Source: Chloroflexota bacterium
Lineage (GTDB): Bacteria; Chloroflexota; UBA6077
Assembly: GCA_021806765.1 (NCBI GenBank)
Contig: JAJZQR010000069.1
Location: 1 to 21,893 of the forward strand
DNA: 21,893 bases
Reading direction: 5' to 3'
Position 1 is the first letter of the stretch. Each line of letters opens with the position of its first letter. The position numbers were made by a program, and so were the translations under genes. The notes under the pieces were generated by a model, which was given only the letters and a program-made list of their open reading frames with translations, was not told where the DNA came from and made no database searches. This document shows, in pieces, positions 6,403 through 16,300 of the stretch.

Positions 6403-7842
6403 CTAGCGGTTCGGGTGCCTGCGCGCCGCGCCGCTCCGGATGGCGGCCGCGGCAACAGCCTCGGCGACGGCGGGGGCCACCCGACGATCGAAGACACTGG
6501 GGATGATGTGCTCGGTGCTCAATTCCTCTTCGGTGACGAGGCCGGCGATGGCCCGGGCAGCAGCCAGATTCATGGCCTGGTTGATGGTGGTGGCCCGGCA
6601 GTCCAGAGCGCCGCGGAACACCCCGGGGAAGGCCAGGACGTTGTTTACCTGGTTGGGATAGTCGCTGCGGCCGGTGGCGATGACCGCGGCGTACTCCTCC
6701 GCCTCCTCCGGCATGATCTCAGGGATCGGGTTGGCCAGGGCGAACACTATGGGGTCCTTGGCCATTCTCTTGATGTCCTCGGCGTTGAGGAGCCGCGGGG
6801 CCGAGACTCCCAGGAAGAAGTCGGCTCCTTCCAGTACCTGAGAGAGGGTGCCCTGGCGTCGTTCCGGGTTAGTGTTCTGGGCGTACCGCTCCTTGGTGGG
6901 GTTCATGTCGTTGGTCCGACCGAGGTAGATCGCCCCGGCCCGGTCGCACCCGATGATGTTGCGGACGCCCATCTCCAGCATGATCTCGGTGGAAGCCACC
7001 CCGGCCGCACCCACGCCGCTGACCACTACCTTCAGCTCTTCCAGCCGCTTCCCCACCACCTTGGCAGCGTTCATCAGCGCTGCGGCCACCACGATGGCGG
7101 TCCCGTGCTGGTCGTCGTGGAAGACGGGGATATCCAGGATCTCTCGTAGCCGGTTCTCCACCTCGAAGCAGCGGGGAGCGGCGATGTCTTCCAGGTTGAT
7201 GGCCCCGAAGACGGGAGCGATGTGCTTGACGGTCTCGACGATCTCCTCGGTAGCCTGGGTGCTCAGGGCGATGGGGAAGGCATCGACGCCGCCGAACTCC
7301 TTGAAGAGGACCGCTTTACCCTCCATGACGGGTAGGGCCGCCTCCGGGCCGATGTTGCCCAGACCGAGGACCGCGCTGCCGTCGGTGACGATGGCCACGG
7401 TGTTACCCTTGATGGTGAGCTGGAAGGCTTTCGACGGGTCCTGATGAATGGCCTTGCTTACCCTCGCTACGCCGGGGGTGTAGGCCATGGAGAGGTCGTC
7501 GCGGGTCTTGAGGGGACGTTTAGATACGACCTCCAGCTTACCGCCGAGGTGCATCAGAAAGGTCCGGTCCGAGACGTTCAACACCTCGATGCCCGGTACC
7601 TGCTTCACGCTATCGACGATCCGCTGTTGCTGCTGTTCGTCGACGGCGTCGATGGTTATGTCTCGGATGATCTGATCGCGCCCCGGCTGTATGACGTCGA
7701 TGGCGACGACGCTGCCGCCGGACTGGGAAACCGCCGAGGCCAGCTTGCCCAGCATGCCGATCCTCTTCTCGATCCTGGCACGAAGGGTAAACCGGTATCC
7801 GGCACTGGTCCCGGCACCGGCGAGATCTTGGGGGTTCTGCAT
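6403..7842 (-). CDS. Malic enzyme with N-terminal ACT domain
   Basis: Oxidatively decarboxylates malate to pyruvate with reduction of NAD(P)+. The 479-residue protein has an ACT domain at about 14-90 (RARIEKRIGMLGKLASAVSQ and so on). The malic enzyme N-domain follows (YTPGVARVSKAI, VTDGSAVLGLGNIGPEAALP, VMEGKAVLFKEFGGVDAFPI, INLEDIAAPRCFEVE, FHDDQHGTAIV), then the nucleotide-binding domain with GVGAAGVAS. No C-terminal phosphotransacetylase domain is present, so it is the short SfcA-like form. ACT domains usually bind small effectors such as amino acids, which suggests allosteric control. The ATG has an AGGAGAGAGAAGG tract just upstream. It lies 15 bp after the small cysteine-rich gene and probably shares its transcript. 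NAD versus NADP use cannot be decided. Confidence 0.93.
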   Translation of the reverse strand: MQNPQDLAGAGTSAGYRFTLRARIEKRIGMLGKLASAVSQSGGSVVAIDVIQPGRDQIIRDITIDAVDEQQQQRIVDSVKQVPGIEVLNVSDRTFLMHLGGKLEVVSKRPLKTRDDLSMAYTPGVARVSKAIHQDPSKAFQLTIKGNTVAIVTDGSAVLGLGNIGPEAALPVMEGKAVLFKEFGGVDAFPIALSTQATEEIVETVKHIAPVFGAINLEDIAAPRCFEVENRLREILDIPVFHDDQHGTAIVVAAALMNAAKVVGKRLEELKVVVSGVGAAGVASTEIMLEMGVRNIIGCDRAGAIYLGRTNDMNPTKERYAQNTNPERRQGTLSQVLEGADFFLGVSAPRLLNAEDIKRMAKDPIVFALANPIPEIMPEEAEEYAAVIATGRSDYPNQVNNVLAFPGVFRGALDCRATTINQAMNLAAARAIAGLVTEEELSTEHIIPSVFDRRVAPAVAEAVAAAAIRSGAARRHPNR

Positions 7843-7857
7843 GGATCCTTCTCTCTC

Positions 7858-8046
7858 CTATTCTCCGCCCAGACCGTACACGTCCGATAGCTCCCCACCG
7901 ACAACGCGCTCGGCCAGTTTGCGGCATCGGGGGTCGCCATCGCACTTGTCTGCCGGATGTAGAGGGCACAAGGGGCAAGACATGGAGAGAAGGGCAGCCA
8001 CCACCAGATCAACGTCATCGTTGTGGAGTTCGACGGTATTGCGCAC
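7858..8046 (-). CDS. Small four-cysteine protein of unknown function
   Basis: A 62-residue ORF starting at GTG (8046), with a strong AAGGAGG six bases upstream and a TATAAT box about 35 bases further upstream, so it is likely expressed. The N-terminal half is predicted helical (HNDDVDLVVAALLSM). Cysteines 24, 27, 35 and 41 follow as CPLC...KC...RC, spaced C-X2-C-X7-C-X5-C, with H30 between them. This could bind zinc or an Fe-S cluster. The gene ends 15 bp before the malic enzyme gene and is probably cotranscribed with it. I do not recognise the family. A link to redox or metal regulation of the neighbour is only a guess. Confidence 0.68.
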   Translation of the reverse strand: MRNTVELHNDDVDLVVAALLSMSCPLCPLHPADKCDGDPRCRKLAERVVGGELSDVYGLGGE

Positions 8047-8078
8047 GGTCGGCCTCCTTGGGGTGAATACAGGGCGCT

Positions 8079-8084
8079 ATTATA
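8079..8084 (-). promoter_or_regulatory. Putative -10 of the small-protein/malic enzyme operon
   Basis: TATAAT reads on the minus strand at 8084-8079, 32 bases before the GTG at 8046, leaving room for a short leader with AAGGAGG. No clear -35 is seen. It is back to back with the tRNA promoter, about 50 bp away. Confidence 0.45.
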
Positions 8085-8132
8085 CAACAATGGCTTACGG
8101 GAAGCAGACGTATTCCTCCGTTGGGGACCCTG

Positions 8133-8141
8133 TGATATAAT
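8133..8141 (+). promoter_or_regulatory. Extended -10 promoter of tRNA-Arg
   Basis: TGATATAAT (TGn plus perfect TATAAT) ends 11 bases before the first tRNA base, the right spacing for a start just 5' of the mature RNA. The extended TGn motif explains the lack of a recognisable -35. Confidence 0.65.
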
Positions 8142-8152
8142 AACCGTTGTGA

Positions 8153-8227
8153 GCCCCGTTAGCTCAGTGGATAGAGCACTGGCCTCCGGAGCCAGGTGCG
8201 GGCGTTCGAGTCGCCCACGGGGTACCA
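8153..8227 (+). tRNA. tRNA-Arg, anticodon CCG
   Basis: A complete cloverleaf. The acceptor GCCCCGT pairs with ACGGGGT, with a G-U at the first pair. The D-arm begins GCTCAGTGG. The anticodon stem is CTGGC/GCCAG with loop CTCCGGA, placing CCG at 8186-8188. The variable loop is GTGC, and the T-arm is GGGCG-TTCGAGT-CGCCC. The discriminator is A, followed by an encoded CCA (8225-8227). It decodes the CGG arginine codon, which suits a GC-rich genome. Confidence 0.95.
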
Positions 8228-8239
8228 GCTATAGCTACG

Positions 8240-8269
8240 CAGCGGCAGGGTGAAGTAATCCTGCCGCTG
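8240..8269 (+). terminator. Hairpin downstream of tRNA-Arg
   Basis: A perfect 10-bp inverted repeat, CAGCGGCAGG / CCTGCCGCTG, around a 10-base loop begins 13 bases after the tRNA CCA. The following TCTGGTTTCCTC is only mildly T-rich, so termination efficiency is uncertain. From here to 8413 I see no gene and no convincing promoter, although the NRPS operon must be transcribed from this gap or by read-through. Confidence 0.6.
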
Positions 8270-8413
8270 TCTGGTTTCCTCACTCTAATCCCCTGGTCCG
8301 TTCCGCGGACGATCAGATGCTCATATGCGGCCGATTCTGCCGCTACTGCTCGGTACCTTTCGCTATCAGGTTGAGGCAACAGAGCGACTTCCAATGTCGC
8401 CGGAGGGTGGACG

Positions 8414-10285
8414 ATGACCGGTTCACCAGGTGGCAACACTCTCTTCGTAAAGGCAACTGAGCTGACCTCAGGACACTTGCCTATCCCAATGACCATTGGC
8501 CATCTGATTCGGTATTGGGCAGAACGAACCCCTGATGCTGTTGCCATCGCCGCACCCGGACGCCCGTCACTAACCTACGCTCGACTATGGATGCAGGTTC
8601 GGGCGGCTATGCAGGGATTGGGCGCCATGGGGATTGGGCAGAACGATCGGGTGGCAATCGTGATGCCCAACGGTCCAGAGATGGCTGTGGCCTTCCTGTC
8701 GGTTTCCTCATGCTGCACTGGCGCTCCCCTGAACCCTGCCTATGGTGTCGATGAGTTCGTCTTCTACCTGTCAGACCTGAGAGTCAGGGCCGTGATGGTG
8801 CTATCGGGGACGGCATCGCCAGCTATTGGCGCAGCAAGGCGGCTCAACATCAGGGTGCTGGAACTGTCAACAGCCCGAGAGGGCGAGGCGGGAACCTTCG
8901 ATATTGGTGTGCCGGCAGGCTTTGCTGTTGGTGTCAACGAACTGGCGCATCCCGACGACACCGCCCTGGTGCTCCATACGTCGGGGACAACCTCCCGCCC
9001 GAAGATAGTCCCTCTGAGCCACACCAATCTCCGGGTCTCCGCGCACAACACGAGCAGAGCGCTCGGTCTAGGCCAGGACGATCGATGCCTTTGCATCATG
9101 CCCCTGTTCCACGTACACGGCCTGATCGGATCGCTGTTTTCTTCCATAGCCTCGGGCGGCGCTGTCATCTGCCCTCCTGGTTTCCAGGCTCCGAGGTTCT
9201 TTGAATGGATGGAAGAGTGCCGTCCTACCTGGTACACGGCCGCGCCTACCATGCATCAATCCATTCTCTCTCGCGCATCATCCCATCGTGTGGGCATCAC
9301 CCGCGGCAGTCTGCGATTCGTCCGTTCATCCTCGGCACCGCTTCCACCCAGGCTGATGGAGGAATTGGAGAGCTTTTTCGGTGCCCCGGTGGTCGAGGCC
9401 TACAGCATGACCGAGGCATCTCATCAGATTGCCCTCAATCCGATCCCCCCGGGCGAGCGGAAGCGGGGGTCGGTGGGCCTGCCGGCAGGACCTCAGGTAG
9501 TCGTTGTAGATCAGGATGGAAACATCCTACCTGCGGGGCAGATTGGCGAGATTGCGATACGCGGAGACAGTGTGATCGGAGGCTACGAGAACAACCCTGA
9601 GGCCAATAGGACGGCCTTTGTTCATGGATGGTTCCGGACCGGAGACCAGGGGTACCTGGATTCCGATGGTTATCTGTTCATCACGGGACGTCTGAAGGAG
9701 ATCATCAATCGTGGCGGGGAGAAAATCTCGCCGCGGGAGATCGACGAAGTGCTGATGGATCACCCCGCGGTGGCTCAGGCTGTGGCTTTCCCTTGCCAAC
9801 ACCCTGCCCTCGGAGAAGAGGTCGCAGCGGCAGTTGTGTTGCGGGAGGCTGCTTCGGCCACAGAAAGGGAAATTCGGGAATTCGCGGCGGCGCGATTGGC
9901 GGACTTCAAGGTGCCGCGTCGGATAGCGATCGTCGACGAAATCCCCAAGGGCCCCACAGGCAAGCTGCAAAGGATCGATCTGGCCAAAAAGCTGGGAATC
10001 GCAGTGGATGACGTCGGGCGCAACCCAGAGGAGATCCCCTTCGTCGCGCCTGCGACTCCGTTGGAGAGGAGGCTGGCATCGATATGGACCGAAGTCCTTG
10101 GCATCCAGCAGGTGGGAATTCACGATAGCTTTCTGGGTTTGGGCGGAGACTCCGTATTGGCCACTCTTGTCATCGCCAGGGTACGGGAGGCTCTGCAGGT
10201 GGAGGTTTCATTCCTCGACTTCTTTGAAGCCTCGACCATTGCAGGGCTGGCCGCCGTCGTAAACCGCAACTGCACGGGGGATTGA
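8414..10285 (+). CDS. Acyl-AMP ligase fused to a carrier domain (NRPS loading protein)
   Basis: Activates a carboxylic acid as acyl-adenylate and loads it on its own phosphopantetheine arm, so it is the likely starter unit of the peptide line. The 623 residues comprise an ANL-superfamily adenylation domain (~25-530) and a carrier domain (~545-620). Motifs are HTSGTTSRPK (188-197), MTEASHQ (332-338), RTGDQGY (408-414), and the catalytic lysine in PTGKLQR (K517). The carrier serine is S580 in LGGDS. The SHQ variant after the TE motif and the overall form resemble oxalate/short-acyl-CoA ligases more than fatty acyl-AMP ligases or amino-acid A domains. The substrate is therefore unknown and may be a small or medium organic acid. 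The ATG has GGAGGG six bases upstream. The stop lies within the overlap TTGA with the longest reading of the NRPS gene. Confidence 0.85.
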   Translation: MTGSPGGNTLFVKATELTSGHLPIPMTIGHLIRYWAERTPDAVAIAAPGRPSLTYARLWMQVRAAMQGLGAMGIGQNDRVAIVMPNGPEMAVAFLSVSSCCTGAPLNPAYGVDEFVFYLSDLRVRAVMVLSGTASPAIGAARRLNIRVLELSTAREGEAGTFDIGVPAGFAVGVNELAHPDDTALVLHTSGTTSRPKIVPLSHTNLRVSAHNTSRALGLGQDDRCLCIMPLFHVHGLIGSLFSSIASGGAVICPPGFQAPRFFEWMEECRPTWYTAAPTMHQSILSRASSHRVGITRGSLRFVRSSSAPLPPRLMEELESFFGAPVVEAYSMTEASHQIALNPIPPGERKRGSVGLPAGPQVVVVDQDGNILPAGQIGEIAIRGDSVIGGYENNPEANRTAFVHGWFRTGDQGYLDSDGYLFITGRLKEIINRGGEKISPREIDEVLMDHPAVAQAVAFPCQHPALGEEVAAAVVLREAASATEREIREFAAARLADFKVPRRIAIVDEIPKGPTGKLQRIDLAKKLGIAVDDVGRNPEEIPFVAPATPLERRLASIWTEVLGIQQVGIHDSFLGLGGDSVLATLVIARVREALQVEVSFLDFFEASTIAGLAAVVNRNCTGD

Positions 10286-10317
10286 GGCACATTCGTCGAA
10301 AAGGGGAGGGGAGCAAG

Positions 10318-13300
10318 GTGCAAAGACGCGGCAAGCTTAGGATTCCCCGCAGGGAGACAATGGGTGCGTGCCCTCTGTCTTTTGGGCAGCAGCGGCTATG
10401 GTTTCTGGATCAAGTCCAGCACAGCCCCGCCCTCTACAACGTGTCCAGAGCACTACGAGTCCGCGGTCCGCTGGACCTGAATGCGCTGAAAGCTGCTCTG
10501 GATGGAATTGTCGCCCGCCATGAGGTGCTTCGTACCACCTTTACCGCACTGGATGGCGTGCCGATGCAGGTCATCGGTGAGGCCAAGACAGTGGATCTGC
10601 CAGTAGTCGACCTCACCTCTTTGAAGAGTGAGGGGAAGGAGGAGACACTCAGCCGACGACTGAGCGAAGAGGCTCAGCGTCCCTTCGACCTTTCCAGCGA
10701 TCTGATGCTCCGGGCCGTGCTGGTGCAGCTGGAAAGGCACGACCAGGTGCTGCTCCTGGTTACCCACCACATTGCCTCCGATGCCTGGTCCATGGGAATA
10801 CTGCTGCGGGAGTTGGCCGCCCTCTACACTACCTCCTTCTCTGGAACTCCCTCGCACCTGCCCGAGGTGCCCGTACAGTACGCCGATTTCGCTCTCTGGC
10901 AGCGACAGTGGCTACAGGGGGATGTCTTGGAGGAGCAGCTTTCCTACTGGATGCAGCAATTGAGAAACGGCATTCCAGTGCTCGACCTGCCAACCGCCCG
11001 CTCTCGTCCCCCGAGCCAGGGCCATCGGGGTGGCCGTCAGTCGTTGCTGCTGCCTGCTGCCCTCTTGGATGGCCTCAAAGGGCTGAGCCGCCGGGAAGGT
11101 GTCACCCTATTCATGACCCTTCTGGCAGCCTTCCAGACCCTCCTCCATCGCTACACAGGGCAAGGGGCCATTGCGGTGGGAACGCCCATCGCGGGTAGAA
11201 GGCTACTTGAGACTGAGAATCTCGTTGGTTTCTTCGTCAACACCCTGGTGATGCGTGCGAATCTCGGCGGCAACCTTTCCTTCCGGGAGTTGCTGGCTCA
11301 GGTCAAAGAGACCGCTCTCGGTGCCTATGCCCACCAGGATCTACCCTTCGAGAAGTTGGTGGAAGAGTTGCGCCCCGATCGGGACCCGAGCCGCAATCCC
11401 TTCGTCCAGGTCGTATTCCAGTTGAAGAACGTGCCGAGACAGCCGACCGAGATACTGGGACTGGAGATTAGCGAAATCGAACTGGACGCGGGACCGGCGA
11501 AGTTCGACCTATCGATGGAGACAGTCGAGCGGGCCGACGGTTTGCTGTGCAGCGCCGAGTACGATAACGACATCTTCGACGAAAGCACCATTCGCCGGAT
11601 GCTGGGTCATTACCGGGTGTTGTTGGAGGGCGTCGTGTCCAATCCGGGGCAGCGGCTTTCGGAGTTGCCGCTGTTGACGGAGGAGGAGAGGCACCGGCTG
11701 CTGGTGGAGTGGAATGACACGAAGCGGGAGTATCCGAGGGACCGGTGCATACACGAACTGTTCGAACATCAGGTCGATCAGCGACCGAACACTATAGCCC
11801 TGGCCCTTGGGGAGGAGAGGCTAACCTACGCTTCATCGGATGCCAGGGCTAACCAACTGGCGCGCTATCTACGGAGGTTAGGGGTAGGCAGGGGCGATGT
11901 GGTGGGGCTGTACGCGGAGCGCTCCTTCGAGACTGTGATAGCCATGCTGGCTATTCTGAAGGCAGGTGGCGCCTACATGCCCTTGGATCCTACTTACCCT
12001 CGAGAGCGCCTCGCTCTAATGGTGGAGGATTCCCGGGCAAAGGTGCTGCTGACTCAGGAGCGACTGCTGCAGAGGCTTCCCGTTGGCGATGCGACGGTAA
12101 CATGCTTGGACACAGAATGGGAGATCGCTGAAGAGAGCGTGGAGCGACTGGAGAACTGCAATGCTCCGCTAGATCCGGCCTATGTGATGTATACGTCGGG
12201 ATCCACCGGCACACCGAAAGGTGTGGTGGTCCCTCACCGGGCTGTCCTGAGATTGGTCTTCGGAACGGACTACGCGCAGCTTGATGCCCAGCAGACCATT
12301 CTGCAGTTGGCTCCGGTCACCTTCGACGCATCCACTTTGGAGATTTGGGGCTCTCTTCTGCACGGCGGCCGGTGTGTACTCTTCCCTGGCCGAGTCCCAA
12401 CGCCAGAGCAGTTGGAGCAGGTCATTCAAGAGCAAGGCATCACGGCCCTCTGGCTTACGGCATCCCTCTTCAACAGTATTATCGACAGTAAGCCGGAGGC
12501 CTTGTCTGGAGTCCGCCAACTGCTGACTGGCGGAGAGGCTCTCTCCGTTAGCCACGTTCGTCAAGCCCTGGCGCAGTTGCCCTCCACACTCCTCGTCAAC
12601 GGATACGGTCCGACTGAAAGCACGACCTTCGCCTGCTGCTACCGAATCCCGAGGAAACTGGACCCCAATCCTGGCTCGATACCGATTGGCAAACCCATCG
12701 ACAATACCAAGACGTACATCCTGGATGACCATCTGCAGCCTGTGCCGATTGGGATCAGAGGCGAGTTGTACATCGGAGGGGATGGACTTGCTATCGGTTA
12801 CTTGAACAGTCCGGAGTTGACCGCGGAAAGGTTTATTCCCAACCCCTTCAGCGATGATCCTGGCGCTCGCCTGTTCAAGACCGGCGATCTAGCCCGCTAT
12901 CTACCCGACGGCAACATCGAGTTCCTCGGCCGTATCGACCATCAGGTCAAGATCAGGGGCTTCAGGATTGAGTTGGGCGAGATCGAGGCGGTGCTTGCCC
13001 AGCACCCAAAGGTGAAGGAAGTCGTGGTGGCGGCTAGAGAAGACACGCCAGGCGACAAGAGGCTGGTTGGCTATGTGGTGCCTCATCAGGGTCAACAATC
13101 TGAGACGGGGGGCCTCCGCTCTTACCTCTCAGAGAAGCTGCCCGAGTACATGGTACCCTCCGCCTTCGTGCTTCTCGACTCGCTGCCCCTGACGCCAAAC
13201 GGCAAGGTCGATCGGGATGCGCTGCCTGTTCCTCAGTGTGGTAGAGAGGATAGCAGCAGTTACGTTCCACCACGGACCCCCATTGAGGAGCAACTGGCGG

Positions 13301-16300
13301 GGATATGGGGGGACATACTCGGGATCGATCGGGTAGGGATCAACGACAACTTCTTCGAACTGGGCGGTCATTCCCTCCTAGCGGTCCAGCTGGTGGCAAG
13401 GATCCGGGAGGCTCTGCACGTCGAGTTTCCGCTCGAAACCATCTTCGCATCGCCCACAGTGGCTTCCCTGGCAGAGTGCGTCAAGGAACACCGAGAGTTC
13501 GGAGGTTGCATCCCGATTCCGCCGATCCGTGCGATATCCCGAGATCGTCCTTTACCACTCTCGTTCCCGCAGGAGGGAGTCTGGGTCCTCGACAGACTGG
13601 CTCCTGGGAACCTGGCCTACAACGCCCAGGTGACGCTTCGGTTGACCGGAGAGTTGGACCTTGGCGCCCTCAACTCGACTCTTACCGAGGTGGTACGGCG
13701 CCACGAAATACTGAGAACGTCTTTCCCCGCGATAGGTGAACTGCCTGTCCAGGTCATTCATCCCCCGTACAGTGTGACGCTGCCGATTGTCGATCTGCAG
13801 CATCTGTCAGAGCAAGAGCGCGAGGCAGAGGCGGAGCGACTGATCTACGAACAGTTGCGGCAGCCTTTCGACGTCACTCAAGTTCCATTGATTCGATGGA
13901 GTTTGCTGCGACTTGGCAGACGGGAACATGTGCTGGTCCAGGTCGAACATCACTTGGTTCACGACGGATGGTCGCTCGCCGTTCTGCTCAAAGAGATCAA
14001 GGCCATCTATGACGCCTTTTCGTCTGGGAGGCCTTCACCGCTGCCCGAGCCACCCCTGCAATTCGGTGACTTCGCGGTCTGGCAGAGGAGTTGGATGAAA
14101 GATGAGGTCCTGGAGTCTCAATTGGCATACTGGCAAGAGAGACTGCAGAACGCTCCTTCGCGCCTGGATCTTCCAACCGACCGGCGCGTACCAGCCATAC
14201 GGAGTCTTCGTGGCGGCAAGCTGGTCCTCGACCTGCCGGCAAAGCTGTGTGAAGGACTGCGCGCGCTGAGCCATCAGCACGGGGCAACTCTATTCATGAC
14301 GTTGTTGGCAGCCTTTAAGGTGTTGCTTTACCGCTACACGCACCAGGAAGACATCCTCGTGGGTTCGGGGATCGCAAACCGTAGGCTGCGAGAGACTGAA
14401 GATCTGATTGGCATGGTCGTAAACACCGTAGTCTTGCGCAGCAGTCTGGACGGGGATCCGCCTTTCCATGAATTGTTGGAGCGGGTGAGGGATGTGGCCC
14501 TGGAAGCCTACGCGCACCAGGATCTGCCTTTCGAGAAGTTGGTGCAGAGGCTCCAACCGGAAAGGATCGGTACCCACAACCCTCTGTTCCAGGTGATGTT
14601 CAGCTTTCACGATGCTTCGGTTCCTGCGCTGGAATGTCGGGGGCTATCGGGAAGGGTTCGGTACCGGCACAATGGGTCAGCCAAGTTCGACTTGAACGTG
14701 ATCGCTATTCCTCGCCGGCACGGCAGCGTTGCTCTAGAGCCCTCTATTGAAGAAGACGCCATACGATTGGAGTGGGAATTCAGCACGGACATCTTCGACG
14801 AAAGCACCATTCGCCGGATGCTGGGTCATTACCGGGTGTTGTTGGAGGGCGTCGTGTCCAATCCGGGGCAGCGGCTTTCGGAGTTGCCGCTGTTGACGGA
14901 GGAGGAGAGGCACCGGCTCCTGGTGGAGTGGAATCGCACAGAGCGGGAGTATCCGAGGGACCGGTGCATCCACGAGCTGTTTGAGGAGCAGGTGGAGCGG
15001 ACGCCCGAGGTGGTGGCGGTGGTCTACGGAGATGACCATCTGACCTTCCGGGAGTTGAACGCGCGAGCCAACCGGTTGGCGCATCACCTGCGCGGGCTGG
15101 GGGTTGGCCCGGAGAGGCTGGTGGGGATCTGTGTGGAGCGATCCCTGGAGATGGTGGTGGGGCTGCTGGGGATTCTGAAGGCGGGGGGAGCGTATGTGCC
15201 GCTGGATCCCGGCGACCCGAAGGACAGGCTGGGTCTGGTAGTGACGGATGCCCAACTGAGCGTACTCCTAACGCAGAAGCGGTTGCAGGAGATGCTGCCT
15301 GAGCATGGGGCCCGAGTGGTGTGCCTGGATACCGATTGGGAACGGGTGGTGGAAGAGGGCACGGAGGATTTGGACTGTGCCACTGATGGTGCCAGTGCCG
15401 CCTACGTAATGTACACCTCTGGGTCGACCGGAAATCCGAAGGGAGTGGTGGTGCCCCACCGAGCCGTGGCCCGACTGGTGGTAAACACCGACTACGTGCA
15501 ATTGGGTCCTGCGGACGTGGTGGCACAGGTGTCCAACTCTTCCTTCGATGCCCTTACCTTCGAGGTCTGGGGGGCCTTGCTGAACGGGGCGCGCCTGGTG
15601 ATCATCAAGAAAGAGACTGCCCTCGTCCCTTCAGAGCTGGGCTCGCAACTGAATCGCTATGGCGTGACGACGACGTTTCTGACTACCGCGTGGTTCAACC
15701 TGGTAGCCTGTGAGTCTCCCTCCGTGCTGGGACGCCTCCGACATGTGCTATTCGGTGGAGAAGCAGGTGATCCACGATGGATTCGAGAGGTCCTGACGAG
15801 TGGGCCACCGGAGCGTTTGCTCCACATGTACGGGCCGACGGAGGCGACGACATTCACTACCTGGCATGAGGTTGGGAGCGTTGCCGAGGGGGCCAACACT
15901 GTTCCTATCGGCCGCCCCATCGCCAATGCCCGCGTCTATCTGCTGGATTCTCATCAGCACCCAGTACCTGTGGGGGTTGCTGGGGAGTTGTATGTGGGCG
16001 GAGATGGACTGGCGAGTAGCTATCTGAATCGGCCCGAGCTTACCGAGGCAAGGTTCGTGGCAGATCCCTTCAGGCAAGGGGATCGTCTGTACAGGACCGG
16101 GGACCTGGCCAGGTATCTAAGGGATGGCAGCATAGAGTTTCTGGGGCGGATAGATCAGCAGGTGAAGATCCGAGGGTACCGGGTAGAGCTTGGAGAGGTC
16201 GAGGCCGCGCTGAATGGGCATCCTGGGGTCAGGGAAGCGGTGGTGCTCACCGGGCAGAACGGGGTAGCTGGGAAAAGGCTGGTGGCATATGTGGTGGCTG

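Noticed and set aside
6361..7149. Plus-strand open frame of 262 residues opposite the malic enzyme
   Set aside because: It mirrors the highly conserved malic enzyme and starts inside the hairpin repeat; no recognisable protein features.
8371..8399. TTGAGG at 8371 as the -35 of an NRPS operon promoter
   Set aside because: No acceptable -10 hexamer appears at 16-18 bp spacing, so I cannot support it.
8153..8413. tRNA-Arg next to the NRPS operon as an integration site (att) of a genomic island
   Set aside because: I found no second copy of the tRNA 3' end further right, no integrase and no mobility gene. Adjacency alone is not enough.
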